Shown in pieces: positions 7,089 through 18,195 of a DNA stretch of 42,582 nt. Location of the stretch: positions 1 to 42,582 of the forward strand of contig JANJWS010000019.1 of assembly GCA_024709425.1 (NCBI GenBank). Direction: 5' to 3'. A program made the position numbers and the translations under genes. Numbering within the stretch: position 1 is the first letter of the stretch; every line of letters begins with the position of its first letter. The DNA comes from Thiobacillus sp. GTDB taxonomy: Bacteria > Pseudomonadota > Gammaproteobacteria > Burkholderiales > Thiobacillaceae. The notes beneath the pieces were generated by a model. It was not told where the DNA came from. It was given only the letters and a program-made list of their open reading frames with translations, and did not search any database.

Positions 7089-8471
7089 ATGACCAACCAT
7101 AACCAGTGGCTGTTCCGGCAGCACCTCTCCGTCGTATCGCTGACCAAGATCCTGCTCGACCCCTTCGTGGCCGTGCTGGTGCTGGTCGGCTGCACGCTCT
7201 ATTTCGATGAGCCGTTTCGCGGACCGTACCCGATTCTGGCGCTCATCGTCTTTACGCTGACCTTTCCCGGCAAGTGGCCCGAAGTCAACCTGAGGGTGTT
7301 CTGGGCCGAGGTGATCATGCCGTGGTTCTTCCTGTCGGGGCTGATCCTGCTGTTCGGCTATTCAAGCGGTTATCTCGACTGGTTCCCGCCCAACCTCGTG
7401 CTGTCCTGGGTGCTGATCACGCCGGTCGCCATGTACCTGGCGCACCGCATCGTGCGCAAGCTGCTGCCACGCCTGCTGCTGCTCGAAGGCGGCCGCCGCC
7501 GCGCCATCGTGGTGGGCGCCGGCCATCTCGGCACCGAATTACGCGGCCGCTTCGCCAGCGACGCCTCGCTCGGGGTCGACGTCGTGGGATTCTTCGACGA
7601 TCGCGCGCTCGAACGCACCGATCTGGTCGATCCCAAGCGGCTGCTCGGCAAGCTCGCCGACATCCCCGAATACGTCAACCGCAACGGCGTCGACCTCGTC
7701 TACATCACCCTGCCGATGGCGTCTCAGCCGCGCACGCTCACCCTGCTCGATGCCCTGCGCGACACCACCGCCTCGGTCTACTTCGCCCCCGACATCTTCG
7801 TTTCCGACCTGATCCAGGCGCGTGTCGACCACATCCACGGCATGCCGGTCGTCGCCCTCACCGAAACCCCCACCCTCGGTGTCTCCGGCATCGGCAAGCG
7901 CATCAGCGACGTCGTCATCGCCAGCCTCATCCTGCTCATGATCTGGCCGCTGCTGCTGATCCTCGCCGTGGGCGTCAAGCTGTCCTCGCCCGGCCCCATC
8001 ATCTTCAAGCAGCGACGCTACGGCCTCGACGGCCAGGAAATCCTGGTCTACAAGTTCCGCTCCATGCGCGTGTGCGACGATGGCGACATCATCAAGCAGG
8101 CGGGCCGCTGCGACCCACGCATCACCCGTTTCGGCGCCTTCATCCGTCGCACCTCGCTCGACGAACTGCCGCAGTTCATCAACGTCCTGCAGGGCCGCAT
8201 GAGCGTCGTCGGCCCGCGCCCACACGCCGTCGCCCACAACGAGCAGTACCGCAAGCTGATCAAGGGCTACATGCTGCGCCACAAGGTCAAGCCAGGTATC
8301 ACCGGGTGGGCGCAGGTCAACGGTTTGCGGGGCGAAACCGAGACCCTCGACAAGATGCGCGCACGCATCCAGTACGACATCGACTACATGCGCAACTGGT
8401 CGCTCATGTTCGATCTGATGATCATCGCCAAGACCGTCGCGGTCGTATGGCGCGACCAGAACGCCTACTGA
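7089..8471 (+). CDS. Undecaprenyl-phosphate sugar-phosphate transferase, WcaJ/EPS type
   Basis: 460 aa from ATG at 7089; a GTG immediately before it (7086) is an alternative. This class transfers a sugar phosphate, often glucose-1-phosphate, from its UDP-sugar to undecaprenyl phosphate, the first step of exopolysaccharide repeat synthesis at the inner membrane. Hydrophobic helices occupy about residues 20-125. A Rossmann-like domain with VVGAGHLGTELR follows at about 141. A further helix (about 275) leads to the catalytic C-terminal domain: SSPGPIIFKQRRYG, KFRSM, RTSLDELPQFINVL, MSVVGPRPHAV near 375, and KPGITGWAQVNGLRGETE near 400. It ends WRDQNAY. Its position after three PEP-CTERM genes fits the known link between that sorting system and exopolysaccharide loci. 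The exact sugar cannot be told from sequence. Confidence 0.9.
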   Translation: MTNHNQWLFRQHLSVVSLTKILLDPFVAVLVLVGCTLYFDEPFRGPYPILALIVFTLTFPGKWPEVNLRVFWAEVIMPWFFLSGLILLFGYSSGYLDWFPPNLVLSWVLITPVAMYLAHRIVRKLLPRLLLLEGGRRRAIVVGAGHLGTELRGRFASDASLGVDVVGFFDDRALERTDLVDPKRLLGKLADIPEYVNRNGVDLVYITLPMASQPRTLTLLDALRDTTASVYFAPDIFVSDLIQARVDHIHGMPVVALTETPTLGVSGIGKRISDVVIASLILLMIWPLLLILAVGVKLSSPGPIIFKQRRYGLDGQEILVYKFRSMRVCDDGDIIKQAGRCDPRITRFGAFIRRTSLDELPQFINVLQGRMSVVGPRPHAVAHNEQYRKLIKGYMLRHKVKPGITGWAQVNGLRGETETLDKMRARIQYDIDYMRNWSLMFDLMIIAKTVAVVWRDQNAY

Positions 8472-8781
8472 GCGTCACCGACGTCCGGGGGCTGACTGGG
8501 CGCCCCCCCCACAGTGCCACTCGATCGCTACAGGATGCCGCGAGCACCGCACCGGGTGCACGCATGCCAAGGCTTTCCTGGCGCTTCAAAACCACCTGCC
8601 ATGCGACAAAATGTCGCCGCACGCGTTGTTTTCAAGCCACAATTTTTTTTAAGAAAACAAAAGATTTGCAGATTATGGTTTTCTTTTGCCGTTTTGCTAG
8701 AATCCGCGCGTCGGCTGGATCCTCAAATCCCGGACCGATCTCTGGTGTGGGTTTTTAACTGTAAATTTAGGGAAATCTCAA
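8472..8781. other. Intergenic region, 310 bp, with lipoprotein promoter
   Basis: No gene seen. The left part is GC-rich and includes a run of eight C at 8503-8510. The right part turns A/T-rich from about 8640 and holds the inverted repeat and -10 element listed separately. Confidence 0.6.
8651..8703 (+). promoter_or_regulatory. Promoter with 8-bp inverted repeat before the small lipoprotein gene
   Basis: AAGAAAAC (8651-8658) and GTTTTCTT (8678-8685) form perfect arms 19 nt apart. Just downstream TGCTAGAAT gives an extended -10 (TAGAAT at 8698-8703), about 75 bp before the ATG at 8782. The arms cover the -35 area, as expected for a regulator site, although a mere A/T-rich up-element is also possible. 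Confidence 0.5.
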
Positions 8782-9018
8782 ATGAAATACTCTGCTCTGC
8801 TGGCCGCTCTGCTGGCCCTGTCCATGACTGCCTGCGGTCAAAAAGAAGAAGCTGCTGCGCCTGCCGAAGCGCCCGTCGCCGAAGCCCCGGCTGTCGAAGA
8901 AGCTCCGGCTGCTGAAGCGCCCGCTGCTGACGCCGCCGCTCCGGCTGACGCCGCCGCTCCGGCTGCCGATGCTGCCGCTCCGGCTGACGGCGCTGCGCCC
9001 GCTCCCGCTGCCCAGTAA
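8782..9018 (+). CDS. Small Ala/Pro/Glu-rich lipoprotein
   Basis: 78 aa. Lipoprotein signal peptide with lipobox-like MTAC before GQKEEA (modified Cys at 18 or 19). The mature chain has almost only Ala, Pro, Glu and Asp, in tandem units such as EAPA and (A)DAAAPA, so it should be extended, acidic and disordered. No Cys or aromatic residues follow the lipid anchor. Similar short repeat lipoproteins are frequent in this group, and repeat number may vary between strains. It has its own promoter and is closed by a strong terminator, so it is probably an abundant monocistronic mRNA. Function is unknown; an envelope spacer or anchor would fit the composition. Confidence 0.8.
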   Translation: MKYSALLAALLALSMTACGQKEEAAAPAEAPVAEAPAVEEAPAAEAPAADAAAPADAAAPAADAAAPADGAAPAPAAQ

Positions 9019-9036
9019 TACCTGGCAACTGGAACG

Positions 9037-9064
9037 AAAAACCGGCCTTCGGGCCGGTTTTTTT
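9037..9064 (+). terminator. Bidirectional intrinsic terminator
   Basis: Stem AACCGGCC-TTCG-GGCCGGTT with a stable tetraloop, flanked by A5 on the left and T-run on the right. It ends the lipoprotein mRNA; the A-run lets it also serve the convergent aminotransferase operon, whose stop codon overlaps its right edge. Confidence 0.92.
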
Positions 9065-10232
9065 ATGCCTGCAAGAAGTGATCGAGCCGTTCGAGGGCCT
9101 CGGAAAGCCGAGGCAGCGGCTGAGTGTAGGCGAAGCGCAGGTGGCGGGACGCACGATGCACGCCGAAATCGATCCCCGGCGTGGCGGCGATGCCGGCTTC
9201 CTCCAGCAAGCGATTGGCGAACACCTGGCTGTTTTCGGTGAAGTGGCTGCAGTCGGCGTACAGATAGAACGCCCCCTGCGGTGAGACCGGGATATCGAAA
9301 CCGCGTGCACGCAGGGCAGGCAGAAGAAAGTCCCGCCGCGCGCGGAGTTCGTCCTTGCGCGCTTCGAGCTCGGCCAGCGTGGCGGGCTGGAAGGCCGCCA
9401 GCGCTGCATGCTGCGCCGGTGTGGGCGCTGCAAGGAACAGGTTCTGCGCCAGCCGCTCCAGGGCAGGCAACGCCCAGGCCGGCGCAGTCAGCCAGCCCAG
9501 CCGCCAGCCGGTCATCTGGAAATATTTGGAGAAGCTGTTGACGACGAAGACGTCGTCCCACGCCGCAGCACTGTGTTCAGCACCGTCGTAAGTGAGCGCG
9601 AGATAGATTTCATCGACGACGAGGGCGACCTGATGCGCACCACACCAGGCGCGGATGCGTGCGAGTTCGCCCGCAGCAATGACGGTGCCGGTGGGGTTGG
9701 ATGGGCTCGCGATCAGCACGACCCGCGTGGCGGCAGTGGCGTACCGCTCGACCCCTTCCAGGGTGAGCTGGAACCCGCTCGTGGCATCGACGGGGACGCT
9801 GACGGCGCGCGCCTCGCAAAAACGGGCGAAATGCCGATTGCACGGATAGCCGGGATCGGCCATGAGCACTTCGTCACCGGGGCCGGCCAGCAGGCCCAGC
9901 GCCAGCAGCAGCGCGCCGGAAGCACCCGGTGTGACGACGATGCGTGTCGGGTCGACCTGCGCCTGCCAGCGCGCCGCCTGGAAGGCGGCAATGGCCTCGC
10001 GCAGCGCCGGCAGGCCAAGCGCACCGGTATAGTGCGTGTGACCGGCGCGCAGCGCGGCGATTCCCGCTTCGACGATGGAGATTGGCGTGCAAAAATCCGG
10101 CTCGCCGATTTCCAGGTGGATGATGTCGCGACCGCTCGCCTGCAGCGCCTGGGCGCGCGCCAGGATGTCCATGACATGAAACGGGGCGATGTCGGCCAGC
10201 CGGGCCGCCACGGGAAGCGGCAGCCGGCTCAT
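9063..10232 (-). CDS. PLP-dependent class I/II aminotransferase
   Basis: 389 aa fold-type I aminotransferase. Seen: LEIGEPDF near 40, the substrate and cofactor loop GASGALLL near 103, ASPSNPTGTV at 175-184, DEIYLAL near 208, and the PLP-binding Lys236 in NSFSKYFQMTGWRLGW; a conserved substrate-carboxylate Arg lies in SRHLRFAYTQ near the end. Members of this group (AspC/AlaC-like) transfer amino groups between amino acids and 2-oxo acids, but the substrate cannot be assigned from sequence. Its ATG overlaps the mtfA stop (ATGA), making it the last gene of an rmuC-mtfA-aminotransferase operon. The gene ends at a shared terminator. Confidence 0.9.
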   Translation of the reverse strand: MSRLPLPVAARLADIAPFHVMDILARAQALQASGRDIIHLEIGEPDFCTPISIVEAGIAALRAGHTHYTGALGLPALREAIAAFQAARWQAQVDPTRIVVTPGASGALLLALGLLAGPGDEVLMADPGYPCNRHFARFCEARAVSVPVDATSGFQLTLEGVERYATAATRVVLIASPSNPTGTVIAAGELARIRAWCGAHQVALVVDEIYLALTYDGAEHSAAAWDDVFVVNSFSKYFQMTGWRLGWLTAPAWALPALERLAQNLFLAAPTPAQHAALAAFQPATLAELEARKDELRARRDFLLPALRARGFDIPVSPQGAFYLYADCSHFTENSQVFANRLLEEAGIAATPGIDFGVHRASRHLRFAYTQPLPRLSEALERLDHFLQA

Positions 10233-11002
10233 GCCGCGCTTCCCATTCGGACCAGCGGGTGCTGCCGGTAGAACTGCCGGAGTTGCGCATAGACACCCGG
10301 ATATTCAGTGTGCAGCAGGCCAGGTATTTCGAAGAAAGCCTCGGTCAGTACAGCGAAGAATTCGGCCGGGTTGTAGGTGGCGTAGGGATCGATCGGCGTC
10401 TCCTCGCCGGCATCGACACGCGCACACAGATCCTCGTAGGCCTGGCTGAATTCGTGCGCCCACGCCGCCGCGTCCATGCCGCGGTGCAGGGGCGGAAAGC
10501 CGTTGGCGTCGCCGTTGAGCATGTCGAGCTTGTGGGCGAATTCGTGCAGCACCACATTGTAGCCATCCGCCTGGCCGCTCGCCTCGACATCCGCGAGCGA
10601 GAGCACCAGCGGGCCACCATGCCAGGATTCGCCCGCCAGGATGTCGCGGCTGTGGTGCACCACGCCCGCCTCGTCCACTTCTTCGCGCGGGCGCAGGAAC
10701 TCGTCGGGGTAGAGGATGATCTCGCGCCAGCCCTGGTAACTGTCTTCGTCGAGGTTCAGCGTGAGCAGACTGGCCTGCACCGCGATCGCCAATTGCATGG
10801 CCTCATCGACCGACGCCCCCCCTGCTTCGGAAAAGGTCTTGTCGTGGATCAGGAGGCTGGCGCGTTCGCGCAGCCGCGCGAGTTCTTCCGCACTGAGGCC
10901 GCGCAGGATCGGCAGGCCTTCGACCGCGTGCGCAAAGGCACCTTCCGCAACGAGTTGGCGGCGGAGCACGCGTTCACGGCGCCAGCGCGCAAACCAGCTC
11001 AT
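10229..11002 (-). CDS. mtfA: MtfA family zinc peptidase
   Basis: 257 aa. Zinc-metallopeptidase motif HEFAH at 153-157 in YNVVLHEFAHKLDMLNGDANG, with downstream Glu ligands in NPAEFFAVLTEAFFE (about 212-223). The N-terminal part (LRGLSAEELARLRERASLLI) matches the Mlc titration factor A family. In E. coli MtfA binds the repressor Mlc and so affects glucose PTS genes; whether an Mlc partner exists here is not known, so its target may differ. The gene is joined by ATGA overlaps to both rmuC upstream and the aminotransferase downstream. Confidence 0.9.
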   Translation of the reverse strand: MSWFARWRRERVLRRQLVAEGAFAHAVEGLPILRGLSAEELARLRERASLLIHDKTFSEAGGASVDEAMQLAIAVQASLLTLNLDEDSYQGWREIILYPDEFLRPREEVDEAGVVHHSRDILAGESWHGGPLVLSLADVEASGQADGYNVVLHEFAHKLDMLNGDANGFPPLHRGMDAAAWAHEFSQAYEDLCARVDAGEETPIDPYATYNPAEFFAVLTEAFFEIPGLLHTEYPGVYAQLRQFYRQHPLVRMGSAA

Positions 11003-12291
11003 TCGTCGGGGTCGAGCAGGCGTGCCGTCGACGCGTCGGGGTGATCGAGTTCCACGCGCTCGATCTGCGCGAAGCGGCGGCTGATCTTGTCACTCGAAAT
11101 GCGTACCTCGGCGACGTCCTTGTTCGCCTGCTCGATGTGGCTGGCGAGCTTCTTCATGCGCTCGTCGAAGCGCGCGAAATCCTTCGCCAGCTTCGCGAGC
11201 TCGTCCTTGATGACGTGCGCCATGCGCCGTGTCTCGGAATCACGGATCACTGCCCGTGCCGTGTTCAACACGGCCATCAGCGTAGTCGGCGAGGTGAGCC
11301 ACACACGCTTCTTCTGTGCATGTTCGACGAGCTCGGGATGGTAGGCATGGATTTCCGCGAAGACACCTTCCGCCGGCAGGAACAGTACCGCGCCATCGGA
11401 GGTCTCGCCGGCGACGATGTACTTGGCGGCGATGTCGTCGACATGCTTCTTCACGTCCGCCTTGAACTGGCGCCGCCCAGCCTCACGCTCGGACGGGGGC
11501 AGGCTGTCGTCGAACATGCGGCTGTAGTTCTCCAGCGGAAACTTGGCGTCGACACAGACGGTACCGGTGGGCTCCGGCAGGACCAGCACGCAGTCGGCCC
11601 GCACGCCGCTTTTCAGGGTGTGCTGGAAGGCATACGCGTCGGGCGGCAGGCTGTTTCGCACCAGTGCTTCGAGCTGCACCTCGCCAAAGGCACCCCGCGA
11701 GCGCTTGTCACCCAATATTTCCTGCAGCGACACGACGTTGGTCGCCAACCCCTCGATCTTTTTCTGTGCCTCATCGATTACCGCGAGCCGGGTCATCACC
11801 GAAGTGAAGGTCTCGTTGGTCTTCCTGAAGCCCTCGTCGAGACGTTCCGCGACCTTGCCGGAAATCTCGCCAAGCCGGACGTCGACGGTCTGCGACAGCT
11901 GCTGTACGCGCTCGCCGAACTGCGCACTCATGCCCTTGAGGGTCTCCTGCAGCATGCCCTGCTCAGCGCGACCCTGCTCGATCAATTTTTCCAGAAACAC
12001 GGCCTGGAATCGGCCGAGATGTTCGGTCAGGGTCGCGCGCGTTTCGGCCAGGCGTTCGGTCTGACCGATCTGCAATGCGGCAAGCTGCGCCTGCACACGA
12101 TCGGACTGCTGCGCGAGCCCTGCGTGCAGGTCCGTCAGCACCGCACGGTGGCGCGCCTCCAGGTCCCGGTTCAGCGCTTCGGGAAGGCCCAGCTGGCTGC
12201 GGCGCAGTGCCGACATGCGCAGCAACAGCAGGATCGCAACGGCAAGGAGGGCGGCGAGGCCGACAAGAAGGCCGATTTCGACGGGGCGCAT
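10999..12291 (-). CDS. rmuC: DNA recombination protein RmuC
   Basis: 430 aa from ATG at 12291 (MRPVEIGLLVGLAALL), chosen because the protein then opens with its N-terminal membrane helix; the frame is open to 12414 but that part is Arg/Cys-rich and unlike protein. A long coiled-coil region (about 35-190) is followed by the RmuC nuclease-like core: KIEGLATNVVSLQEILGDKRSRGAFGEVQLE, CVDAKFPLENYSRM, and FLPAEGVFAEIHAYHPEL. RmuC limits inversions at short repeats and is proposed to act on DNA structures. The C-terminus is DEQ/DPDE-type acidic. It heads the rmuC-mtfA-aminotransferase operon. The 235 bp upstream of it shows no clear promoter. Confidence 0.93.
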   Translation of the reverse strand: MRPVEIGLLVGLAALLAVAILLLLRMSALRRSQLGLPEALNRDLEARHRAVLTDLHAGLAQQSDRVQAQLAALQIGQTERLAETRATLTEHLGRFQAVFLEKLIEQGRAEQGMLQETLKGMSAQFGERVQQLSQTVDVRLGEISGKVAERLDEGFRKTNETFTSVMTRLAVIDEAQKKIEGLATNVVSLQEILGDKRSRGAFGEVQLEALVRNSLPPDAYAFQHTLKSGVRADCVLVLPEPTGTVCVDAKFPLENYSRMFDDSLPPSEREAGRRQFKADVKKHVDDIAAKYIVAGETSDGAVLFLPAEGVFAEIHAYHPELVEHAQKKRVWLTSPTTLMAVLNTARAVIRDSETRRMAHVIKDELAKLAKDFARFDERMKKLASHIEQANKDVAEVRISSDKISRRFAQIERVELDHPDASTARLLDPDE

Positions 12292-12526
12292 GATTTCAGA
12301 AACCGCGGTCCGACACGTCCGATGGTCCGCCCGACCGTGTATCGGCCGCGAAATCACGCAGCGGCAGCCCCAGGCCTGCAAGACGGTGCGCACGCGGGTG
12401 CGCAGCGCCCCCACCCGAAAGGTGACAGCGAACGAAAACGGAAAATTCAGCGCGCATGAATGTTTGCACGGGTATGGCGCCTTCAGCCGAGATTTCCGGG
12501 ATCATTCTCCGCGTTCCTGAAAGGCC

Positions 12527-13072
12527 TTATCCCCGCACCAACCCCGCCTCGACCTGCCGTCGCGTCTGCGCGCCCGCCAGCACCTCGATCAACTGCAGCG
12601 CAAAGTCCATCGCGGTACCGGGGCCGCGCGACGTGAGCACCTTGCCATCCTGCACCACCGACGAAGCACTGAGGATGATCCCAGGCTGACCATCCAGCGC
12701 ACCCGGATAGCAGGTCGCCTGCCTGCCCTGCAGGACTCCGGCGGCAGCGAGTACCTGCGGCGCGGCACAGATGGCGGCCGTGTAGCGGCCGGCGGCGGCC
12801 ATTTTCTGCAGCAGGGCGATGATGCGTGGATCTTCGCGCAGATGGGTGGCGCCGGGCAGTCCGCCCGGCAGGACGACCATGTCATAGTCCTCGTGCAGGG
12901 CGACATCGAGGGTGACGTCCGGGACGATCTGCACGCCACGGCTCGCCTTGAGGATACCGGGCTTGAGGCCGGCGGTCACCACTTCGAGGCCGGCGCGGCG
13001 CAAAAGGTCGATGATGGTGACGGCTTCGAGCTCCTCGCAGCCGTCGGCCAGCGGAACCAGCACCTTGGCCAT
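12527..13072 (-). CDS. DJ-1/PfpI family protein, YajL-like
   Basis: 181 aa from ATG at 13072. DJ-1 superfamily features: start MAKVLVPLADGCEELEAVTIID with the conserved Glu15, nucleophile Cys102 in AAICAAPQVLAAAG, and VLPGGLPGA near 67-75. This group includes YajL and human DJ-1, with proposed roles as oxidative-stress chaperone or protein/nucleotide deglycase, still debated. The frame is open upstream into yajQ but the recognisable domain starts here. It is 10 bp after yajQ in the same direction and likely co-transcribed. The gene symbol yajL is likely but not certain. Confidence 0.88.
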   Translation of the reverse strand: MAKVLVPLADGCEELEAVTIIDLLRRAGLEVVTAGLKPGILKASRGVQIVPDVTLDVALHEDYDMVVLPGGLPGATHLREDPRIIALLQKMAAAGRYTAAICAAPQVLAAAGVLQGRQATCYPGALDGQPGIILSASSVVQDGKVLTSRGPGTAMDFALQLIEVLAGAQTRRQVEAGLVRG

Positions 13073-13082
13073 GGCGGTCTCC

Positions 13083-13568
13083 TCAGTCGCGGAAATTCTG
13101 GAACTGCAGCGGAAAATCGGCAATGCTCTTGCGCACCAGCGCGATGGTCTCCTGCAGCACGTCGCGCTTGGCGCCCGACACACGCACGCTGTCGCCCTGG
13201 ATGCTCGCCTGCACCTTGAGCTTGCTGTCCTTGATGCACTTGACGATCTTCTTCGCCAGCTCGGTCTCGACACCCGTCTTCACCGTCACGCTGCGCTTGA
13301 CCTTGTTGCCCGACACCTTCTCGAGCTTGCCGATATCGAGGCATTTGACGTCGATGCTGCGCTTGGACAGCTTCTGCGAGAGGATGTCCTGCACCTGTTC
13401 GAGCTGGAATTCGGTATCGGCATAGACCGTCAGCACGTAGTCGGCCTGCTCGACACGCGCGTCGGAGCCCTTGAAGTCGAAGCGCGTGGAGACTTCCTTG
13501 TTGACCTGGTCGACCGCATTGCGGACTTCCTGCTTGTCGACCTCGGAGACGATGTCAAAAATCGGCAT
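13083..13568 (-). CDS. yajQ: YajQ family nucleotide-binding protein
   Basis: 161 aa, full family length. Characteristic start [21 protein letters not shown], then [40 protein letters not shown] and the C-terminal [17 protein letters not shown], matching the two-domain ferredoxin-like fold of YajQ. The family binds nucleotides, and a Xanthomonas homologue is reported to bind cyclic di-GMP, which would be relevant in a genome with PilY1 and biofilm genes; that link is inference. It lies between the BPH gene (70 bp upstream) and the DJ-1 gene. Confidence 0.95.
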   Translation of the reverse strand: MPIFDIVSEVDKQEVRNAVDQVNKEVSTRFDFKGSDARVEQADYVLTVYADTEFQLEQVQDILSQKLSKRSIDVKCLDIGKLEKVSGNKVKRSVTVKTGVETELAKKIVKCIKDSKLKVQASIQGDSVRVSGAKRDVLQETIALVRKSIADFPLQFQNFRD

Positions 13569-13638
13569 GATTCAGATCCTCTCGTAAACGCCCCTTCCCC
13601 GGCCTCGCTCCTGCGCGCACGAGGGAGCGAATGCGCCG

Positions 13639-14211
13639 CTACGCGACGTCGAAGCCAAACGACTGCACCGGCAACCCGGATTCGTCATGAAACTCCGCGG
13701 CGGCCATCACCCCCAGCCGCGCCACCGCCTCGGCGTCGAGCGAAGGCGCACGATACGCAGCATACATCGCCCCCAGCGCATAGGGACTGCCGCTGCCGTA
13801 TGCATAGAACTTCGAGAACGCCTGCACGGTGCGGTGCGCCGCCACACCGAAGATGCCGCGCGGGTTGGCGATCAGCACATCCATGCGCGAGGATTCGAGG
13901 TCTTCCTCCTTGTCCTCGCCCGTCTGCAGATAATAATGCTCCTTCAGCACGCCGTGCAGGGCATTCCACACGCCGAAGATGTTTGCCACCGAATCGAGCG
14001 GCGGCGTCTCCTCCAGCGAGGCGAAATAATCGGCGAGGATGAGCTTGAAGGTCGCCGAACCGGTGATGGCGACGTAACTGTCGCCGACACGAATGATCTT
14101 CTCGTGGTTCACCACGTAGTCGGCTGACTCCTTGCCGCCGCCCCACTTGGTCAGCGTGTCCGCGGCGATGGCGATGCGGCCATCCTTCCTGACGACGGTG
14201 ATCGTGGTCAT
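13639..14211 (-). CDS. BPH, betaproteobacterial proteasome homologue (HslV-like Ntn peptidase)
   Basis: 190 aa. After removal of Met the chain begins TTITVVRKDGRIAIAADT, giving the N-terminal nucleophile Thr1, with Asp17 and a Lys (position 37, NHEKIIRVG) in the pattern of proteasome-type sites; YGSGSPYALGAMYAAY near 137 supplies the Ser/Gly loop. It resembles HslV but has longer insertions and no hslU ATPase gene beside it, as known for BPH, a double-ring peptidase described in betaproteobacteria. Annotations often mislabel this family as a transporter or plain HslV. It sits 16 bp after ppnP in a series that begins with argD, and 70 bp before yajQ. Substrate and activator are unknown. Anbu is excluded by the shorter length and different N-terminus. 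Confidence 0.85.
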   Translation of the reverse strand: MTTITVVRKDGRIAIAADTLTKWGGGKESADYVVNHEKIIRVGDSYVAITGSATFKLILADYFASLEETPPLDSVANIFGVWNALHGVLKEHYYLQTGEDKEEDLESSRMDVLIANPRGIFGVAAHRTVQAFSKFYAYGSGSPYALGAMYAAYRAPSLDAEAVARLGVMAAAEFHDESGLPVQSFGFDVA

Positions 14212-14227
14212 CGCCGGGTGCGCGCCG

Positions 14228-14542
14228 TCAGCCGAAGTGGCAGACGTAGTGGTAGGGCTCGCCCGTCACTTCGATGTCGAAGCTGGTGTTGCCCGGCACG
14301 TCGAATTTCTGCCCGGCGGTACAGGCCTTCCACTCGGTTTCTCCGGCGAGGCGATAGCGGCAGCCGCCCGCCACCGTTTCCATGATCTCCGGCGCGCCGG
14401 TGTTGAAAGTCAGCGTGGAGGGCAGGATCACGCCGACGGATTTCTTGGTGCCGTCGGCGAACTGGATGGTGTGCGAGACGCACTTGCCGTCGAAGTAGAC
14501 GTTGGCTTTCTTGATGACGGCGACGTTGTCGAACTGGGACAT
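14228..14542 (-). CDS. ppnP: Pyrimidine/purine nucleoside phosphorylase PpnP
   Basis: 104 aa, normal family length (YaiE, DUF1255). A single cupin domain: [51 protein letters not shown] and [25 protein letters not shown]. PpnP cleaves several nucleosides with phosphate to base and ribose-1-phosphate, with broad specificity. It starts 1 bp after the argG stop, so it is translationally close to argG, and is followed by the BPH gene. Confidence 0.93.
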   Translation of the reverse strand: MSQFDNVAVIKKANVYFDGKCVSHTIQFADGTKKSVGVILPSTLTFNTGAPEIMETVAGGCRYRLAGETEWKACTAGQKFDVPGNTSFDIEVTGEPYHYVCHFG

Positions 14543-14543
14543 G

Positions 14544-15776
<1,233 letters not shown>

Positions 15777-15786
15777 GATGGGTGTG

Positions 15787-16026
15787 TCAGTGGGTGGAAC
15801 CGGAAGTGTTCTTGTCGATGATCTCGATCTGGCCCGGGAAACCGCCGATCTTGAGGATGTCGAGCAGGGTCGCCTGGCTGGCCTTTTCGATTTCGATGCC
15901 GACCGCACGGCCGTCGGCAGAAAGGTTGATGACGATGCCCGGCTGCGCCTCCCAGGCGTGGTCGGGATTCTCGGGACTGAGTTCGATGTAGAGCGAATCC
16001 ATGTCCTTGAAGTAGGCGATGTTCAT
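15787..16026 (-). CDS. DUF2283 domain protein
   Basis: 79 aa from ATG at 16026, which lies 1 bp after the argF stop; an ATG 12 bp upstream would overlap argF. Sequence [20 protein letters not shown] and [21 protein letters not shown] matches the short DUF2283 fold, which is a compact beta sheet with an added C-terminal helix ([12 protein letters not shown]). No catalytic residues are known. The tail [13 protein letters not shown] is polar. DUF2283 genes are often found near toxin-antitoxin loci, but here it is tightly set between argF and argG, so a link to arginine metabolism or simple hitchhiking are both open. Confidence 0.85.
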   Translation of the reverse strand: MNIAYFKDMDSLYIELSPENPDHAWEAQPGIVINLSADGRAVGIEIEKASQATLLDILKIGGFPGQIEIIDKNTSGSTH

Positions 16027-16027
16027 G

Positions 16028-16944
16028 TCAGCTTTCAACCCTGCCGAGCAGCAGATATTCCATCAGCGCCTTCTGCACGTGCAGCCGGTTCTCCGCCTCG
16101 TCCCACACCGCCGACTGCGGGCCGTCGATCACCTCTCCAGTGACCTCCTCACCGCGGTGCGCCGGCAGGCAGTGCATGAACACGGCGTCGGCTTTCGCGA
16201 CCTTCATCATCTCGGCATCGACCTGCCAGTCGGCGAACGCTTTCAGGCGTTCCTCGTTCTCGGCTTCCCAGCCCATGCTGGTCCACACGTCGGTGGTCAC
16301 CAGGTCGGCGCCGCGACAGGCGTCCATCGGGTCGGCGAAACTCTCGAAATGGTCGGTGCCATAGAGGTTGGCGCGCTCGGGCTCGACTTCGTAGCCGGGC
16401 GGGGTCGAGACATGCACGTTGAAGTCGAGCACCTCGGCCGCCTGCAGCCAGGTGTTGCACATGTTGTTGGAGTCGCCGATCCACGCCACGGTCCTGCCCT
16501 GGATCGAGCCGCGGTGTTCGATGTAGGTGAAGATGTCGGCGAGGATCTGGCAGGGGTGGTATTCGTTGGTCAGCCCGTTGATCACCGGCACGCGCGAGTG
16601 CGCGGCGAAGCGCTCGATGATGTCCTGTTCGAAGGTGCGGATCATGACGATGTCGACCATGCGCGAGATGACCTCGCCGGCATCCTCGACGGGCTCGCCG
16701 CGTCCGAGCTGGGTGTCGCGCGTGTTGAGGTAGATCGCCGAGCCGCCGAGCTGGTGCATGCCCGCCTCGAAGGAGAGCCGCGTGCGCGTCGAACTCTTCT
16801 CGAAGATCATCGCCAGCGTGCGGTCGACCAGTGGATGATAGGTTTCGTAGCGCTTGAAGCGCGCCTTGATCACACGCGCACGTTCGAACAGGTAATCGTG
16901 CTCGGCGCGCGTCAGGTCCTTGAACTGGAGGAAATGCTTCAGCA

Positions 16945-16945
<1 letters not shown>
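16028..16945 (-). CDS. argF: Ornithine carbamoyltransferase
   Basis: 305 aa. Makes citrulline from ornithine and carbamoyl phosphate. The carbamoyl-phosphate loop SSTRTR is at 51-56, followed by FEAGMHQLGGSAIYL; the ornithine side has GDSNNMCNTWLQAA and HCLPAHRGEEVTGEVIDG. The ATG at 16945 shares one base with the argD stop (TGATG), which suggests coupled translation. Length and start match the anabolic family. Confidence 0.96.
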
Positions 16946-18126
<1,181 letters not shown>

Positions 18127-18195
18127 GGCAGTGATGGCAATGCTTGATCAGGCGTCTTCAATTAACAATGCGTTGCGCGCAGTCGCGGCAGAATG

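Noticed and set aside
11041..12459. 472-codon plus-strand frame
   Set aside because: Shadow of rmuC; no known motif.
13639..14211. Annotation as HslV of an HslUV protease
   Set aside because: No hslU adjacent, inserts relative to HslV and a shifted Lys; BPH fits better.
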